Shown in pieces: positions 15,657 through 23,095 of a stretch of DNA of 64,000 nt (positions are counted from its first letter, which is position 1; every line of letters starts with the position of its first letter). The translations under genes were made by a program, and so were the position numbers. The stretch comes from an uncultured Bacteroidia bacterium (GTDB lineage: Bacteria; Bacteroidota; Bacteroidia; Bacteroidales; UBA932): contig CADCJX010000008.1 of the NCBI GenBank assembly GCA_902801885.1, positions 122,667-186,666 on the forward strand, written 5' to 3'. The notes under the pieces are model-generated. The model saw nothing but the letters and a program-made list of their open reading frames with translations. It did no database searches and was not told where the DNA came from.

Positions 15657-16811
15657 ATGGACAGCCCGTTTTTGTACAACAAGTATGTTACAGGCCAGCG
15701 TTTTATCGGACGTAAGGAAGACTGTACTATTCTTGGGAATCTGCTCACCCAGGGCGAGAACGTGGTCATCTGGGAACCTTACGGTACCGGGAAGAAATCA
15801 ATCATCCACCAAGTTCTGACCAGACTCAAGGTTTCGGGCGTCCGTTTCACTACGGGAGACATCACTGCTCTTGACATCCGTTCCAACGAGGTCTTCATAA
15901 GACGTCTCGGCGCTGCCGTGATAAGACTGGCTGCTTCTACCCCTGACGAGTATTCCCAGATAGTCTCAAGCTACCTTTCCGGGACACATTTCGTCTTTGA
16001 CAGGAGCGCCTATTCCAGTTCAGACACTATCCTGTCCACCAACTGGGACCTTGACGACGATGACTATCGTGCCGTACTCAAACTGCCCTATCTCCTTTCG
16101 GCCGCTACCGGCGAGAAGATGTTCATGATCATCGACGAGTTCCAGAACATCGACCTGACCGAAGACGGGGAGAAAATATTCAAGATGATGGAAGAGGTGA
16201 TGGATGAGATGAGGGTGCTAGGTAACAAGACTTTCTCCTACATATTCCTTGGCTCACAGTATAATGACATGCAGGACATTTTCGTCAAGAGGCATTTCTT
16301 TTACCGCCGGGTGGAACGTCTCAAACTCAGCAAGGTCGAGGAACGGGAGATTGTCGAGCACATCATCAAGGGTTTCCTTTCGAGCGGAAAGGTGATCGAC
16401 AGGGACCTGATCAGCGGGGCCTGCCGCCTGTTCAGGTGCAACCTTTATTACATCAACCATTTCACTTCGATATGTGATTCCCTTTCCAAGGGTTACATAA
16501 TGGAGCCCGTACTTCTGGAGGCTCTTGAAACCATCCTGGCCATCCACAAGGGACGTTTCATTGCCATTATGAATGACCTGACCACCTTCCAGGTCAGCCT
16601 CCTCAAGGCAATCATTGACGGCTACACCAAGTTCAGCACCGCCGAAGTGATCCGGAAATATTCCTTGAACTCATCGGCCAATGTCCGCAGGCTCAAGGAC
16701 GCTCTTATGAAGAAGGAGATCCTCACCTTTGTCGGAGACGACGAACGTCCGCTCATCTTCGATCCTCTCTTTGAATATTGGCTCAAGAACACATATTTCA
16801 AGCGGCCATAA
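15657..16811 (+). CDS. AAA+ ATPase with C-terminal winged helix (Bacteroidales-type)
   Basis: The 384-residue protein has a P-loop ATPase domain of the archaeal-ATPase/STAND-like type (FIGRKEDCTILGNLL near residue 16). The Walker A is WEPYGTGKKS (about 37-46), with Lys where Ser/Thr normally follows GK. Walker B is MFMIIDEFQNI (about 157-167), and a sensor-like FIFLGSQ follows near 200. The C-terminal ~90 residues (FSTAEVIRKYSLNSSANVRRLKDAL) look like a winged helix. I recall close relatives across Bacteroidales with GK[MK]S, so the Walker deviation seems a family trait. Function unknown; transcriptional or stress regulation is possible. It heads a run with sir2, xylB and xylA. Confidence 0.75.
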   Translation: MDSPFLYNKYVTGQRFIGRKEDCTILGNLLTQGENVVIWEPYGTGKKSIIHQVLTRLKVSGVRFTTGDITALDIRSNEVFIRRLGAAVIRLAASTPDEYSQIVSSYLSGTHFVFDRSAYSSSDTILSTNWDLDDDDYRAVLKLPYLLSAATGEKMFMIIDEFQNIDLTEDGEKIFKMMEEVMDEMRVLGNKTFSYIFLGSQYNDMQDIFVKRHFFYRRVERLKLSKVEEREIVEHIIKGFLSSGKVIDRDLISGACRLFRCNLYYINHFTSICDSLSKGYIMEPVLLEALETILAIHKGRFIAIMNDLTTFQVSLLKAIIDGYTKFSTAEVIRKYSLNSSANVRRLKDALMKKEILTFVGDDERPLIFDPLFEYWLKNTYFKRP

Positions 16812-16841
16812 TGTCATTCTGAACGCAGTGAAGAATCTATA
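16812..16841 (+). repeat. Short interspersed repeat, copy 1 (TGTCATTCTGA... type)
   Basis: This 30-base element, TGTCATTCTGAACGCAGTGA plus ten more bases to CTATA, fills almost the whole gap between the ATPase stop and the sirtuin ATG. It matches 24 of 30 positions of the copy at 33052-33081. A related inverted copy lies at 61711-61739. Confidence 0.75.
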
Positions 16842-16842
16842 T

Positions 16843-17544
16843 ATGTCAAAAAAGAAAATAGCAGTCCTGACGGGTGCCGGAGTCAGCGCCGAGAGCGGCC
16901 TCAGTACTTTCAGGGGTTCAGGAGGTCTGTGGGGAGAATATGATCCCCAGGAAGTCGCCTCCATAGAAGGTTGGTACAGGAACCGTAAGCTTGTACTGGG
17001 GTTCTACAACCAACTCAGAAAGCAGCTTTCAGAGGTAAAGCCGAATGCCGCCCACCTGGCGATAGCCGCTCTTGAGAAGGATTATGACGTCACTGTCATC
17101 ACCCAGAATGTGGACAACCTTCACGAGAGGGCAGGAAGCACAAGGGTACTCCACCTTCATGGCGAGGCTACCAAAGTCCGGCCCGAGAATGGTGAATATG
17201 ACAGGACTTATTCGGAGAAGGAAGTCATCGACGTGGGCTATGAGCCGGTAAACCTTGGAGACCTTGCTCCGAACGGCAGTCAGCTCCGTCCGCACATAGT
17301 CTTCTTCGGTGAAGCTGTGCCGAACATCGAAAAAGCCATCGACATCGTGGCGGACGCTGACATCATGCTGATCGTGGGTACATCCCTGAACGTCTATCCG
17401 GCGGCCGGCCTTTACCGCTACGCCAAGAACGGAGTCCCCGTCTATCTGATAGATCCTGAAGATGTAGCAATCTACGACCCGAGGATCACCCACATAAGGG
17501 AAGTCGCCACAAAGGGTATGGAAACATTCATAAGCAAACTTTGA
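16843..17544 (+). CDS. NAD-dependent protein deacylase, zinc-site-less sirtuin
   Basis: A Sir2-family enzyme (233 residues) that removes acyl groups from lysine using NAD. The NAD site is visible as VLTGAGVSAESGLSTFRGSG (about 7-26), TQNVDNLHERAG (about 87-98) and the catalytic His in LHLHGE (about 105-110). GTSLNVYPAAGL binds NAD near the C-terminus. There are no cysteines in the small domain, so the usual Zn finger is absent, as in several Bacteroidetes homologues. In the acyl-pocket helix FYNQLRKQL the Tyr of the YxxR desuccinylase motif is kept, but the expected Arg is Leu. A longer frame reads back to 16729 inside the ATPase gene; ATG 16843 precedes the conserved N-terminus. Confidence 0.88.
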   Translation: MSKKKIAVLTGAGVSAESGLSTFRGSGGLWGEYDPQEVASIEGWYRNRKLVLGFYNQLRKQLSEVKPNAAHLAIAALEKDYDVTVITQNVDNLHERAGSTRVLHLHGEATKVRPENGEYDRTYSEKEVIDVGYEPVNLGDLAPNGSQLRPHIVFFGEAVPNIEKAIDIVADADIMLIVGTSLNVYPAAGLYRYAKNGVPVYLIDPEDVAIYDPRITHIREVATKGMETFISKL

Positions 17545-17549
17545 ACACC

Positions 17550-19031
17550 ATGTATCTTTTAGGTTACGACATAGGAAGCTCGTCCGTGAAGGCAAGCCTT
17601 GTGGACGTTGAGACTGGAAAAAGCGTCGCATCCGGTTCTTTCCCGAAACATGAAGCAAGGATCATCTCGCTCAAGACAGGATGGGCTGAGCAGAGCCCCC
17701 AGTCATGGTGGGAGAATCTCAAGACTGCAACGACGGAATTACTTTCCAAGTGCGAATCAAGCCCTGAGATCGGTGCAATCGGGATCTCATACCAGATGCA
17801 TGGTCTGGTGTGTGTGGACAAGGACGGCAAGCCCTTGCGCCCTTCCATAATATGGTGTGATTCGAGGGCAGTCCCTTACGGGGAGGCGGCTTTCAATGCG
17901 CTGGGACATGAAAGATGCCTCTCGCATCTGCTTAATTCTCCCGGTAACTTCACGGCTGCCAAGCTCGCCTGGGTGAAGGAGAATGAGCCGGAAATATATT
18001 CCCGGACAGCCAAGATCATGCTCCCGGGGGATTACATAGCCCTGAAAATGACAGGTGAGACATGCACTACCGTCAGCGGTCTTTCCGAAGGAATGTTCTG
18101 GGATTTCGTCGAGAACCGTCCGGCAAGGTTCCTTACGGATTGGTTCGGTTTTGACGAAGATGTGCTTCCCGGCGTCGTCCCCACCTTTTCAGAACAAGGG
18201 AGACTCACACCTTCAGCTGCCGCTGAACTCGGGCTGAAAGCAGGGATCCCAATAACCTACAGGGCCGGTGACCAGCCAAACAATGCTTTGTCCCTGAACG
18301 TGTTCGAGCCTGGAGAAGTGGCAGCCACAGCCGGTACTTCCGGTGTAGTTTATGGCGTCAGTGGGAAAGTCGGTTATGATCCCCAGTCGAGGGTCAACTC
18401 TTTCGCGCATGTTAACCACTCATCCTCTGATCCTCGTCTGGGTATACTCCTCTGCATCAACGGAACCGGAATCCAGAATTCATGGCTTCGCAGGAACGTA
18501 GTCCCAGAAGGAGTGATGTATGACGAGATGAACGAGATCGCTGCCGGAGTACCGATTGGCAGCGAAGGTTTGAAAGTACTCCCGTTCGGGAATGGGGCTG
18601 AGCGGATGCTTGGAAACAAGGAGCCGGGTGGAAGCATCCGTGGCTTGAACTTCAACATCCACACATGGAAGCACCTGGTCCGTGCTGCCCAGGAAGGGAT
18701 TGTGTTCTCCTTCAAGTATGGAATAGACATCATGGAAGCCATGGGGATGAAAGTCGGAGTGATCCACGCCGGCAATGCCAACATGTTCCTGAGCCCCGTC
18801 TTCAGGAAGGCTCTGGCCGGAGTGACAGGCGCCACCATTGAACTCCATGACACAGATGGGGCCGCAGGTGCAGCAAAGGGAGCAGGAATCGGCGCCGGAA
18901 TCTTCAGGAGCAGGACCGAAGCATTTTCGACTCTCGAGCGCCTGGAGGTCATAGAACCTGAAGATGAATCCAGGTACCGGGAGGCTTACGAAGGCTGGAA
19001 AGAAGAATTGGAAAATATTATAAATAATTAA
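17550..19031 (+). CDS. xylB: Xylulokinase
   Basis: This FGGY-family carbohydrate kinase phosphorylates D-xylulose to xylulose 5-phosphate. The N-terminal phosphate-1 motif LLGYDIGSSSVKASLVD and the substrate segment AIGISYQMHGLVCVD are characteristic, and the C-terminal ATP site contains HAGNANMFLSP and GAAGAAKGAGIGAG. Its 493 residues match the family. ATG 17550 is favoured over the TTG at 17541 that overlaps the sirtuin stop. xylA follows after 13 bases, completing the isomerase pathway to the pentose phosphate pathway. No xylose transporter or regulator is in view. Confidence 0.94.
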   Translation: MYLLGYDIGSSSVKASLVDVETGKSVASGSFPKHEARIISLKTGWAEQSPQSWWENLKTATTELLSKCESSPEIGAIGISYQMHGLVCVDKDGKPLRPSIIWCDSRAVPYGEAAFNALGHERCLSHLLNSPGNFTAAKLAWVKENEPEIYSRTAKIMLPGDYIALKMTGETCTTVSGLSEGMFWDFVENRPARFLTDWFGFDEDVLPGVVPTFSEQGRLTPSAAAELGLKAGIPITYRAGDQPNNALSLNVFEPGEVAATAGTSGVVYGVSGKVGYDPQSRVNSFAHVNHSSSDPRLGILLCINGTGIQNSWLRRNVVPEGVMYDEMNEIAAGVPIGSEGLKVLPFGNGAERMLGNKEPGGSIRGLNFNIHTWKHLVRAAQEGIVFSFKYGIDIMEAMGMKVGVIHAGNANMFLSPVFRKALAGVTGATIELHDTDGAAGAAKGAGIGAGIFRSRTEAFSTLERLEVIEPEDESRYREAYEGWKEELENIINN

Positions 19032-19044
19032 AAAACACTTTATT

Positions 19045-20361
19045 ATGGCTAAAGAATATTTCCCTCAGATCGGGAAGATCCCCTTCGAGGGACCTCAAGG
19101 CAAAAGCCCGCTTGCATTCCATTATTATGAGCCCGACCGCATCGTACTCGGCAAGAGGATGGAGGACTGGCTGAAGTTCGCGATGGCCTGGTGGCACACC
19201 CTTGGCCAGGCGAGCGGTGACCAGTTTGGAGGCCAGACCCGTGCCTACGCATGGGATGAGGCTGCTGATCCCATGCAGCGGGCCAAGGACAAGATGGACG
19301 CCGGTTTCGAGATCATGCAGAAGCTCGGGATCAAATATTTCTGCTTCCATGATGTCGACCTCGTAGAAGAGGCTCCCACCATAGATGAATATGAGGCACG
19401 CATGAAGGAGATCACCGACTATGCCCTCGTCAAGATGCAGGAGACCGGGATCAAGCTCCTTTGGGGCACGGCAAACGTCTTCGGCCACAAGCGGTACATG
19501 AACGGCGCGGCGACCAATCCTGACTTCAATGTAGTCGCCCGTGCTGCAGTCCAGATCAAGAACGCTATCGATGCAACCATCAAGCTCGGCGGAACCAACT
19601 ACGTGTTCTGGGGCGGCCGCGAGGGTTACACCAGCCTTCTCAACACCCAGATGCAGAGGGAGAAGGATCACCTTGCGAATATGCTCAAGGCTGCTCGTGA
19701 TTACGCCCGTGCCAACGGTTTCACAGGGACTTTCCTGATCGAGCCTAAGCCTATGGAGCCGACAAAGCACCAGTACGATGTCGACACCGAGACGGTTATA
19801 GGTTTCCTGCGTGCCCATGGACTCGATAAGGACTTCAAGGTCAACATCGAGGTCAATCATGCGACCCTTGCCGGCCACACCTTCGAGCATGAGCTTGCCG
19901 TAGCTGTCGACAACTGCATGTTAGGCTCCATCGATGCCAACAGGGGAGACTACCAGAACGGTTGGGACACTGACCAGTTCCCCGTGGACCTGTTCGACCT
20001 CACCCAGGCAATGCTCCAGATTATCCGCAACGGCGGTCTAGGCAACGGCGGCTCCAATTTTGACGCCAAGCTGAGACGTAATTCCACTGATCCAGAGGAC
20101 ATATTCATAGCCCACATCTGCGGCATGGATGCAATGGCAAGGGCCCTTCTTGCTGCAGCTGCCATTGTGGAAGAATCTCCGATCCCCGGCATGGTCAAGG
20201 AACGTTACGCTTCCTTCGATTTTGGAGAAGGCAAGCTTTTCGAGGACGGTGCCCTGACTCTCGAGGAACTCGTTACCTACGCCAAGAATCATGGCGAACC
20301 CGAGACCAGGAGCGGTAAGCAGGAACTTTACGAGACCCTCGTCAACATGTATATCAAATAA
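19045..20361 (+). CDS. xylA: Xylose isomerase
   Basis: The enzyme interconverts D-xylose and D-xylulose using divalent metals. This is the long (class II) form of 438 residues with the KYFCFHDVDLVEE segment carrying the catalytic His/Asp pair (about residue 100). Metal ligands are in FLIEPKPMEPTKHQYD, VNIEVNHATLAGHTFEHE and SIDANRGDYQNGWDTDQFP. Anaerobic Bacteroidetes and fungal enzymes of this type are closely related. It follows xylB in the same run. The rplU promoter begins only 16 bases after its stop and I see no terminator hairpin between them, so read-through into rplU is possible. Confidence 0.96.
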   Translation: MAKEYFPQIGKIPFEGPQGKSPLAFHYYEPDRIVLGKRMEDWLKFAMAWWHTLGQASGDQFGGQTRAYAWDEAADPMQRAKDKMDAGFEIMQKLGIKYFCFHDVDLVEEAPTIDEYEARMKEITDYALVKMQETGIKLLWGTANVFGHKRYMNGAATNPDFNVVARAAVQIKNAIDATIKLGGTNYVFWGGREGYTSLLNTQMQREKDHLANMLKAARDYARANGFTGTFLIEPKPMEPTKHQYDVDTETVIGFLRAHGLDKDFKVNIEVNHATLAGHTFEHELAVAVDNCMLGSIDANRGDYQNGWDTDQFPVDLFDLTQAMLQIIRNGGLGNGGSNFDAKLRRNSTDPEDIFIAHICGMDAMARALLAAAAIVEESPIPGMVKERYASFDFGEGKLFEDGALTLEELVTYAKNHGEPETRSGKQELYETLVNMYIK

Positions 20362-20376
20362 TTGGGTAAAAATTAT

Positions 20377-20407
20377 TTTGCCGGATTCACAGATATTACT
20401 ATCTTTG
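20377..20407 (+). promoter_or_regulatory. Promoter of rplU-rpmA (full consensus)
   Basis: The -33 TTTG (20377-20380) and the -7 TATCTTTG (20400-20407) are 19 bases apart. The predicted transcript starts about 80 bases before the rplU start codon, leaving room for a structured leader. Confidence 0.85.
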
Positions 20408-20493
20408 CAATCCATTTTATGGCCAGGAGGCTCCGGAAGTCGGCCGCAAGTGCGGACGCGCCTCAGGCTGAAACTTAAATAAGTTTTGTTTTT
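20408..20493 (+). promoter_or_regulatory. Structured 5' leader of rplU, candidate autoregulatory RNA
   Basis: The leader is GC-rich in the middle and can fold. GCC (20422-20424) and GAGGC (20427-20431) pair with GCCTC (20460-20464) and GGC (20466-20468), enclosing a hairpin CCGC-AAGT-GCGG (20444-20455). A second hairpin AAACTT-AAAT-AAGTTT (20471-20486) is followed by TGTTTTT just before the ATG, resembling a weak terminator. By analogy with other ribosomal protein leaders it could bind L21 or act in attenuation. I do not know a described Bacteroidia L21 leader. Confidence 0.5.
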
Positions 20494-20805
20494 ATGTACG
20501 CAATTGTTGACATTGCAGGCCAGCAGTTCAAGGTCGAGGCCGGAAAAGAGATCTTCTGCAACCGCCTTCCCGCGGCGAAAGATGAGACCGTCGAGTTCGA
20601 CAAGGTCCTGCTGATTGACTCCGAAGGGCAGATCCAGCTCGGTAATCCTTATGTTAAGGGCGCAGTCGTGAAGGCCACGGTCCTCGATGACGAGGCAAAG
20701 GCTGACAAGGTGCTCGTGTTCAAGAAAATCCGTCGCAAGGGTTTCCAGAAGCTCAATGGCCATCGCCAGAAGCTTTCCAAGATCCGTATCGACGCTATCG
20801 CTTAA
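20494..20805 (+). CDS. rplU: 50S ribosomal protein bL21
   Basis: A 103-residue ribosomal protein with the family start MYAIVDIAGQQFKVEAGKEI and the C-terminal KIRRKGFQKLNGHRQKLSKI segment that contacts 23S rRNA. It is followed by rpmA after 19 bases, the usual pairing. The 86-base leader suggests post-transcriptional control. Confidence 0.97.
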   Translation: MYAIVDIAGQQFKVEAGKEIFCNRLPAAKDETVEFDKVLLIDSEGQIQLGNPYVKGAVVKATVLDDEAKADKVLVFKKIRRKGFQKLNGHRQKLSKIRIDAIA

Positions 20806-20824
20806 TTTCTAAAGAGTTACAATT

Positions 20825-21085
20825 ATGGCACACAAGAAAGGACAGTCAAGTTCAAAGAACGGCCGTGAGTCCCATTCCAAGAGACTTGGACTCAAGAAAT
20901 TCGGCGGTGAGGTCGTAAAGGCCGGTAACATCATCGTAAGGCAGAGGGGCACCGTCCACAATCCTGACAAGAATGTCGGAATGGGCAAGGACCACACTCT
21001 CTACGCCCTCGTAGACGGCACCGTGAAGTTCACGAAGAAGAAGGAAGACAAATCCTATGTCTCCGTCATCCCTTTTGAGAACTAA
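20825..21085 (+). CDS. rpmA: 50S ribosomal protein bL27
   Basis: An 86-residue protein starting [20 protein letters not shown], the flexible N-terminal arm that reaches the peptidyl-transferase centre, followed by [20 protein letters not shown]. There is no extra N-terminal cleaved extension of the Firmicutes type. It ends the rplU-rpmA unit, with a terminator 20 bases downstream. Confidence 0.97.
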   Translation: MAHKKGQSSSKNGRESHSKRLGLKKFGGEVVKAGNIIVRQRGTVHNPDKNVGMGKDHTLYALVDGTVKFTKKKEDKSYVSVIPFEN

Positions 21086-21104
21086 GCTCGGAGGAAAATA
21101 GAAT

Positions 21105-21146
21105 AAGGAGGACTTGCTTCGAGACATCGTGCAGTCCTCCTTTTTT
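21105..21146 (+). terminator. Intrinsic terminator after rpmA
   Basis: AAGGAGGACT (21105-21114) pairs with AGTCCTCCTT (21133-21142); the T run continues to 21146. The loop is 18 bases. It separates the ribosomal unit from serS. Confidence 0.88.
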
Positions 21147-21171
21147 CAATAGACTAAAACATAAGACAGAT

Positions 21172-22443
21172 ATGCTGACAATAAAGATGCTTCGCGAGGA
21201 TCCGCAGCGCGTGATCGAGAAGCTCGCAGTCAAGAATTTCGATGCAAAGAACATAGTTGCAAAGGTACTTGAACTGGATGCCAACCGCAGGGCTCTCCAG
21301 ACGGAGAGCGATGCGTTGCTCTCCAGCCAGAAGCAGCTCTCCGCCAAGATCGGAGGCCTGATGAAGGAGGGCAAGAGGGAAGAGGCCGAGGAGGTCAAGA
21401 GGGAGGTCACTGCCATGAAGGCCAGGTCCACCGAACTCCTCGCCAAGGCAGAAGCAAACAACAAGGAATTGGACGAGACCATAGTACTCCTCCCCAACAT
21501 GCCTTGCGACCTGGTGATCCCTGGCAAGGGTGCCGAGGACAACCAGATTGTCAAGACCGGAGGTCCGGAGGTCCATCTCCCCCAGGATGCCCTTCCCCAT
21601 TGGGAACTTGCGAAGAAGTACGACATCATCGATTTCGACCTTGGAGTCAAGCTCACCGGAGCAGGATTCCCTGTCTATAAAGGCAAGGGCGCAAGGCTCC
21701 AGAGGGCCCTCATCAATTATTTCCTGGATTTCAACACTGCAGCAGGCTACAAGGAGGTTGAACCTCCGGTGGTTGTGAATGCTGCTTCAGGTTTCGGTAC
21801 CGGCCAGCTTCCTGACAAGGAGGCTCAGATGTACTATGTCGGCCTGGATGATTTCTACCTTGTACCGACAGCAGAGGTCCCTGTGACCAACATATTCAGG
21901 GATGTCATACTCGAGAGCGACCAGGTGCCCCAGAAGATGACGGCCTACACTCCGTGCTTCCGCCGTGAGGCCGGTTCCTACGGCAAGGATGTCAGGGGAC
22001 TGAACAGACTGCACCAGTTCGACAAGGTCGAGATCGTCAGGGTCGAGAAGCCAGAGAACTCCTATGCCGCCCTTGACGAAATGGTGGCACATGTGGAAAG
22101 ACTAGTGAACAGCCTAGGTCTTAAGTATAGGATCCTTCGCCTTTGCGGCGGCGACCTGAGCTTCACATCCGCCATCACCTACGACTTCGAACTCTGGTCT
22201 GCAGCTCAGGGCCGCTGGCTTGAAATCTCCTCAGTGTCGAATTTCGAGACTTTCCAGGCCAACAGGCTCCATCTCCGTTACCGCGACGAGGATGGTAAGA
22301 TCCAGCTCTGCCACACCCTCAACGGCAGCTCTCTTGCTTTGCCGAGAGTCGTAGCTGCCCTCCTCGAGGACAATGAGACCGAAGACGGTGTCATCATCCC
22401 CGAAGTACTCCGTCCTTACACAGGATTCGACAAGATTGATTAA
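21172..22443 (+). CDS. serS: Seryl-tRNA synthetase
   Basis: A class II synthetase charging tRNA-Ser. The first ~100 residues form the long antiparallel coiled coil that reads the tRNA variable arm (heptad-like LQTESDALLSSQKQLSAKIG). The catalytic core has motif 2 (PCFRREAGSYGKDVRGLNRLHQF near 265-287) and motif 3 (LNGSSLALPRVVAALLED near 383-400). Its 423 residues match the family. It follows the rpmA terminator and precedes ruvC by 13 bases. Confidence 0.97.
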   Translation: MLTIKMLREDPQRVIEKLAVKNFDAKNIVAKVLELDANRRALQTESDALLSSQKQLSAKIGGLMKEGKREEAEEVKREVTAMKARSTELLAKAEANNKELDETIVLLPNMPCDLVIPGKGAEDNQIVKTGGPEVHLPQDALPHWELAKKYDIIDFDLGVKLTGAGFPVYKGKGARLQRALINYFLDFNTAAGYKEVEPPVVVNAASGFGTGQLPDKEAQMYYVGLDDFYLVPTAEVPVTNIFRDVILESDQVPQKMTAYTPCFRREAGSYGKDVRGLNRLHQFDKVEIVRVEKPENSYAALDEMVAHVERLVNSLGLKYRILRLCGGDLSFTSAITYDFELWSAAQGRWLEISSVSNFETFQANRLHLRYRDEDGKIQLCHTLNGSSLALPRVVAALLEDNETEDGVIIPEVLRPYTGFDKID

Positions 22444-22456
22444 CTTTGTCCTTGGA

Positions 22457-23011
22457 ATGGACAAAAGGACTATCATAGGCATCGACCCCGGAACCAACTT
22501 GCTTGGTTTCGGGGTAATCGATGTCATCGAGGGCAAGCCCGTCTTCGTGGACATGGGAGTCCTGGACATCCGGAAGGAGAAGGATGCATATTCAAAACTC
22601 CGTCAGATTTACGAGACGGTCAGCGAGGTCTGCAAGACATATCACGGCACAGAGATGGCCCTTGAATCGCCCTTCTACGGCAAGAATGCGCAGGTGGTCC
22701 TCAAACTTGGCCGCGCGCAAGGGGCCGCGATGATCGCTGCGATGGAGCATGGAATCGCGGAGGTCCATGAATATGCTCCCCGTGAGGCGAAACAGGCGAT
22801 AACGGGCAATGGAGCCGCTTCGAAAGAGCAGGTGGACTTGATGATACGCAAGACCCTCGGCGTTGAATTGAAGGCGGAGCATCTCGATGCAACCGATGCC
22901 CTTGCAATTGCCCTTTGCCATTATTATTCTACTTCCAGTCTTTTAGGCAAGGTCAAGTCCTCTTCTAGTTGGGAAAAATTCATCCAGGCCAATCCTGATA
23001 GGGTCAAATAG
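22457..23011 (+). CDS. ruvC: Holliday junction resolvase RuvC
   Basis: This endonuclease cleaves Holliday junctions during recombination together with RuvAB. Catalytic carboxylates are visible in IGIDPGTNLLGFGV (Asp about 9), ALESPFYGKNAQ (Glu about 69) and HLDATDALAIALCHY (the C-terminal Asp pair). The protein is 184 residues; the frame can be extended upstream into serS, but ATG 22457 precedes the conserved strand. No ruvA or ruvB is in the window. Confidence 0.94.
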   Translation: MDKRTIIGIDPGTNLLGFGVIDVIEGKPVFVDMGVLDIRKEKDAYSKLRQIYETVSEVCKTYHGTEMALESPFYGKNAQVVLKLGRAQGAAMIAAMEHGIAEVHEYAPREAKQAITGNGAASKEQVDLMIRKTLGVELKAEHLDATDALAIALCHYYSTSSLLGKVKSSSSWEKFIQANPDRVK

Positions 23012-23095
23012 GCTTTCTCATATTCTTTTTTATTTGTCAAAGATTAAACCGAGTCAGGCTTGATCTGTCAAATTAGTGTTTGAAATAATTACTGT

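Noticed and set aside
15657-17544. ATPase next to Sir2 as an anti-phage defence pair.
   Set aside because: The sirtuin is a compact stand-alone deacylase, not a defence-type SIR2 NADase, the ATPase is a widespread Bacteroidales chromosomal family, and the neighbours are xylose genes and rplU.
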